From Chitinophagaceae bacterium DXS (GTDB taxonomy: Bacteria > Bacteroidota > Bacteroidia > Chitinophagales > Chitinophagaceae), in contig CP128386.1 in NCBI GenBank assembly GCA_030345135.1, positions 6,991,001 to 7,055,000 on the forward strand: a DNA stretch of 64,000 nucleotides, written 5' to 3'. The position numbers and the translations under genes are program-made. Under the pieces are notes generated by a model. It did no database searches. It was not told the origin of the DNA and saw nothing but the letters and a program-made list of their open reading frames with translations. Shown in pieces: positions 62,518-64,000 of this stretch; position 1 is the first letter of the stretch, and the number at the start of each line of letters is the position of its first letter.

Positions 62518-64000
62518 TTATTGGATTTGTGGATTAATGGATTTCATGAGCATTCTTTTTTGTAGTATCTTGATTGGTTTTATTTTCTGATAGCTGATAG
62601 CTGATAGCTGATAGCTGATAGCTGATAGCTGATAGCTGATAGCTGATAGCTGATAGCTGATAGCTGATAGCTGATAGCTGATAGCGATACTGTCCCTGAA
62701 GTCATTGTTAATCACCAGCCAGTTGCTTACACTGTCACGGCTGATCCGTGTCACACTGTCCCGGAATACTTGCGTATTGGTGATACTGTCTGCGATGGTT
62801 GGCATATTTAGTTTCAGCCTGGCATATTTCAATAAAGTGCTGTCACCTACTTTGGTCACACCGTCTCTCGCCAACACATCTATAAACTTATCACTTGACA
62901 AAGAATCACCTTTCGCCTTCACTGTCATAAACACACTGTCCTGCAATATGGTATTCTTATCATACCAATTGGTTGTGCTATCCCTGATCACCTGAACTAT
63001 ATTGCTGTTCACCCAATTCGTCACGCTGTCCTTCACAATGGGATTGTTAACTACAATTGTAACAACCGAATCTTTGAATAAATTATTTGTTGTGAGATGC
63101 TGTATAAAAGAAGTATCTCCGGCTAGACCAACTACATTCAGCATCAGCTTAACATCTCTTAATACTGAACTGTCCCCGCCATTGATGACAAAATACTTAT
63201 CTCCTGTAAGTGATTTTTTCACGATCATGTTAGTAGGCACCCATTGAGTGGAGTCATTCGGATCTCTTATGTAAACAAAGTTTGTAGTTGTATCGATAAA
63301 TATACTTCTCGTTGAATTAATAGTTGTTGTACCCGGTACGCCCGGAACACCCTGCCCACCCTGAATTCCAGCAACGCCGTCCTTTCCGTCCCGGCCATTT
63401 TTGCCATTGATCTTCGTCCATGTACCATCGCTGTTCTGAACATATACATCACCTGTTGAATAATCTGTGTAGATATTAATGCCTTCCCCCGGATAGCCTG
63501 CATCACCTTTGTTACCGGGAGCCCCATTGCCACCCGCTACACCAACTTCACCCTTTGGCCCCTTCAAATTCCCTTGCTTTTCCCAAACGCCAGCCGTGGA
63601 CTTTTGGTAATAGTCCCCGCTCACATTATCGATGTACAAATCGCCGGCTACACCTAATGTACTTGCAGGAGAATTGCTACCGGTGTATATCATCGCACCG
63701 GAGGCCCCTGCAGAAGACGTTTTTCCTAAAAGCACCCAGGTACTAGCCGGGCTTCCGTTGGGTCCGCTCCAGTAATAGAAACCAACTCCATCTCCGCCAA
63801 CGATATCCGGATTTGTGTTGAACACAAGCAAACTTTGTTTGGGATTCAGAATGGTTTCTGCATCGTTGATATTTCTCAAACTTATACGAGGTAACAATAC
63901 ACCTTTACCCGTAGCGGTTACATCCAAAATAGCTGAAGGATCCGGTGTTTTTGTACCAACACCTACAGAACCTTCCTGGGCGCGGGCTGACATTGCTAAG
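62518..64000 (-). CDS. Collagen-like, tail-fibre-type surface protein (5' end cut by window)
   Basis: At least 493 residues; the gene starts beyond the right edge (the frame stays open, reading LAMSARAQEG like the end of a signal peptide). Next is the common Bacteroidota motif ILDVTATGKGVLLPRISLRN, then two collagen-like GXY stretches (about 140-170 and 195-225 of the visible part), and a repetitive beta-rich part with DSVTNWVNSNIVQVIRDS-type units spaced throughout. The C-terminal YQLSAIS repeat is encoded by the heptamer array at 62588-62685, followed by KIKPIKILQKRM and a tail written in GGATTAATGGATT words. The original C-terminus may have been lost. Confidence 0.75.
   Translation of the reverse strand, partial: LAMSARAQEGSVGVGTKTPDPSAILDVTATGKGVLLPRISLRNINDAETILNPKQSLLVFNTNPDIVGGDGVGFYYWSGPNGSPASTWVLLGKTSSAGASGAMIYTGSNSPASTLGVAGDLYIDNVSGDYYQKSTAGVWEKQGNLKGPKGEVGVAGGNGAPGNKGDAGYPGEGINIYTDYSTGDVYVQNSDGTWTKINGKNGRDGKDGVAGIQGGQGVPGVPGTTTINSTRSIFIDTTTNFVYIRDPNDSTQWVPTNMIVKKSLTGDKYFVINGGDSSVLRDVKLMLNVVGLAGDTSFIQHLTTNNLFKDSVVTIVVNNPIVKDSVTNWVNSNIVQVIRDSTTNWYDKNTILQDSVFMTVKAKGDSLSSDKFIDVLARDGVTKVGDSTLLKYARLKLNMPTIADSITNTQVFRDSVTRISRDSVSNWLVINNDFRDSIAISYQLSAISYQLSAISYQLSAISYQLSAISYQKIKPIKILQKRMLMKSINPQIQ
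62588..62685. repeat. (TGATAGC)14 heptanucleotide tandem array inside a coding frame
   Basis: Fourteen exact, uninterrupted copies of TGATAGC on the plus strand, 98 bp. Read as coding on the minus strand it gives a seven-residue repeat YQLSAIS, because three 7-bp units equal seven codons. All three minus-strand frames are open through the array, but the downstream ends differ: the present frame adds about 22 residues, while one other meets a stop at once and the third after about 17 residues. One-unit changes therefore shift the frame. Confidence 0.95.

Noticed and set aside
62588-62685. Heptamer array as a CRISPR or origin iteron
   Set aside because: No spacers, no replication gene nearby, and it lies within an open frame of a surface protein.

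Overview
The window looks like a chromosomal segment of a Bacteroidota bacterium, most likely of the Chitinophagaceae or a close relative. Signs visible in the sequence are two SusC/SusD outer-membrane pairs, one of them behind an ECF sigma factor and a FecR-type anti-sigma; many lipoproteins with an N-terminal Cys lipobox; a type IX secretion-like C-terminus; Bacteroidota promoter words (TAnnTTTG, sometimes with an upstream TTG); and almost no Shine-Dalgarno sites. Base composition is moderate (about 40% GC by eye). No rRNA, phage, IS transposase or CRISPR array was seen. There is one tRNA, tRNA-Asn(GTT).

Layout. 1-6.9 kb: ECF sigma, FecR, SusC and SusD, read leftward, a regulated uptake locus preceded by a palindromic dispersed element. 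7-12.6 kb: asnA, a TlpA-like lipoprotein, gatB, a DinB-like protein, then a gene-poor stretch with two terminators. 12.6-17.9 kb: aspartate ammonia-lyase, periplasmic asparaginase, a Dcu-type C4-dicarboxylate transporter and an outer-membrane porin. Together they can turn external asparagine into aspartate, then fumarate and ammonia, with dicarboxylate exchange. 17.9-26.7 kb: mixed functions (GNAT, EamA, two esterase/lipase-like proteins, DUF1360, a ChrB-AraC fusion, AI-2E transporter, dihaem cytochrome). 27-32 kb: tRNA-Asn and a second SusC/SusD pair. 32.7 kb: a LytTR regulator with an almost deleted receiver domain. 33.7-40 kb: a complete RND efflux operon (adaptor, pump, outer-membrane channel). 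40.4-53 kb: Rieske protein, M1 peptidase, HupE-like protein, DUF6702, CNNM/CBS protein, UbiX, pyrophosphatase, two HAD phosphatases, PhoH, GH25 lysozyme. 53-58.7 kb: MnmD, AlkA-type glycosylase, YbjQ, two response regulators and a beta-barrel protein. 58.9-64 kb: HflX, a PNGase F-like secreted protein, and a collagen-like protein cut by the right edge.

The most striking non-coding signal is a set of locus-specific oligonucleotide 'word arrays'. At about a dozen junctions a degenerate short word (for example GTGAATAGT, GATGTAAGATGTAC, AGTCAAAAGT, CTTTGGG or GTTATACGT) is repeated on the sense strand from the stop codon of one gene, and its reverse complement is repeated across the intergenic space, often with a terminator between the arms. 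Several arrays include the stop codon and the last few codons. One locus (38.4-38.8 kb) holds two 137-bp direct repeats inside its array. One array, 14 exact copies of a heptamer, lies inside the reading frame of the last gene. These arrays, two copies of a palindromic element, a nested 142-bp palindrome and several small genes are the features most worth following up.
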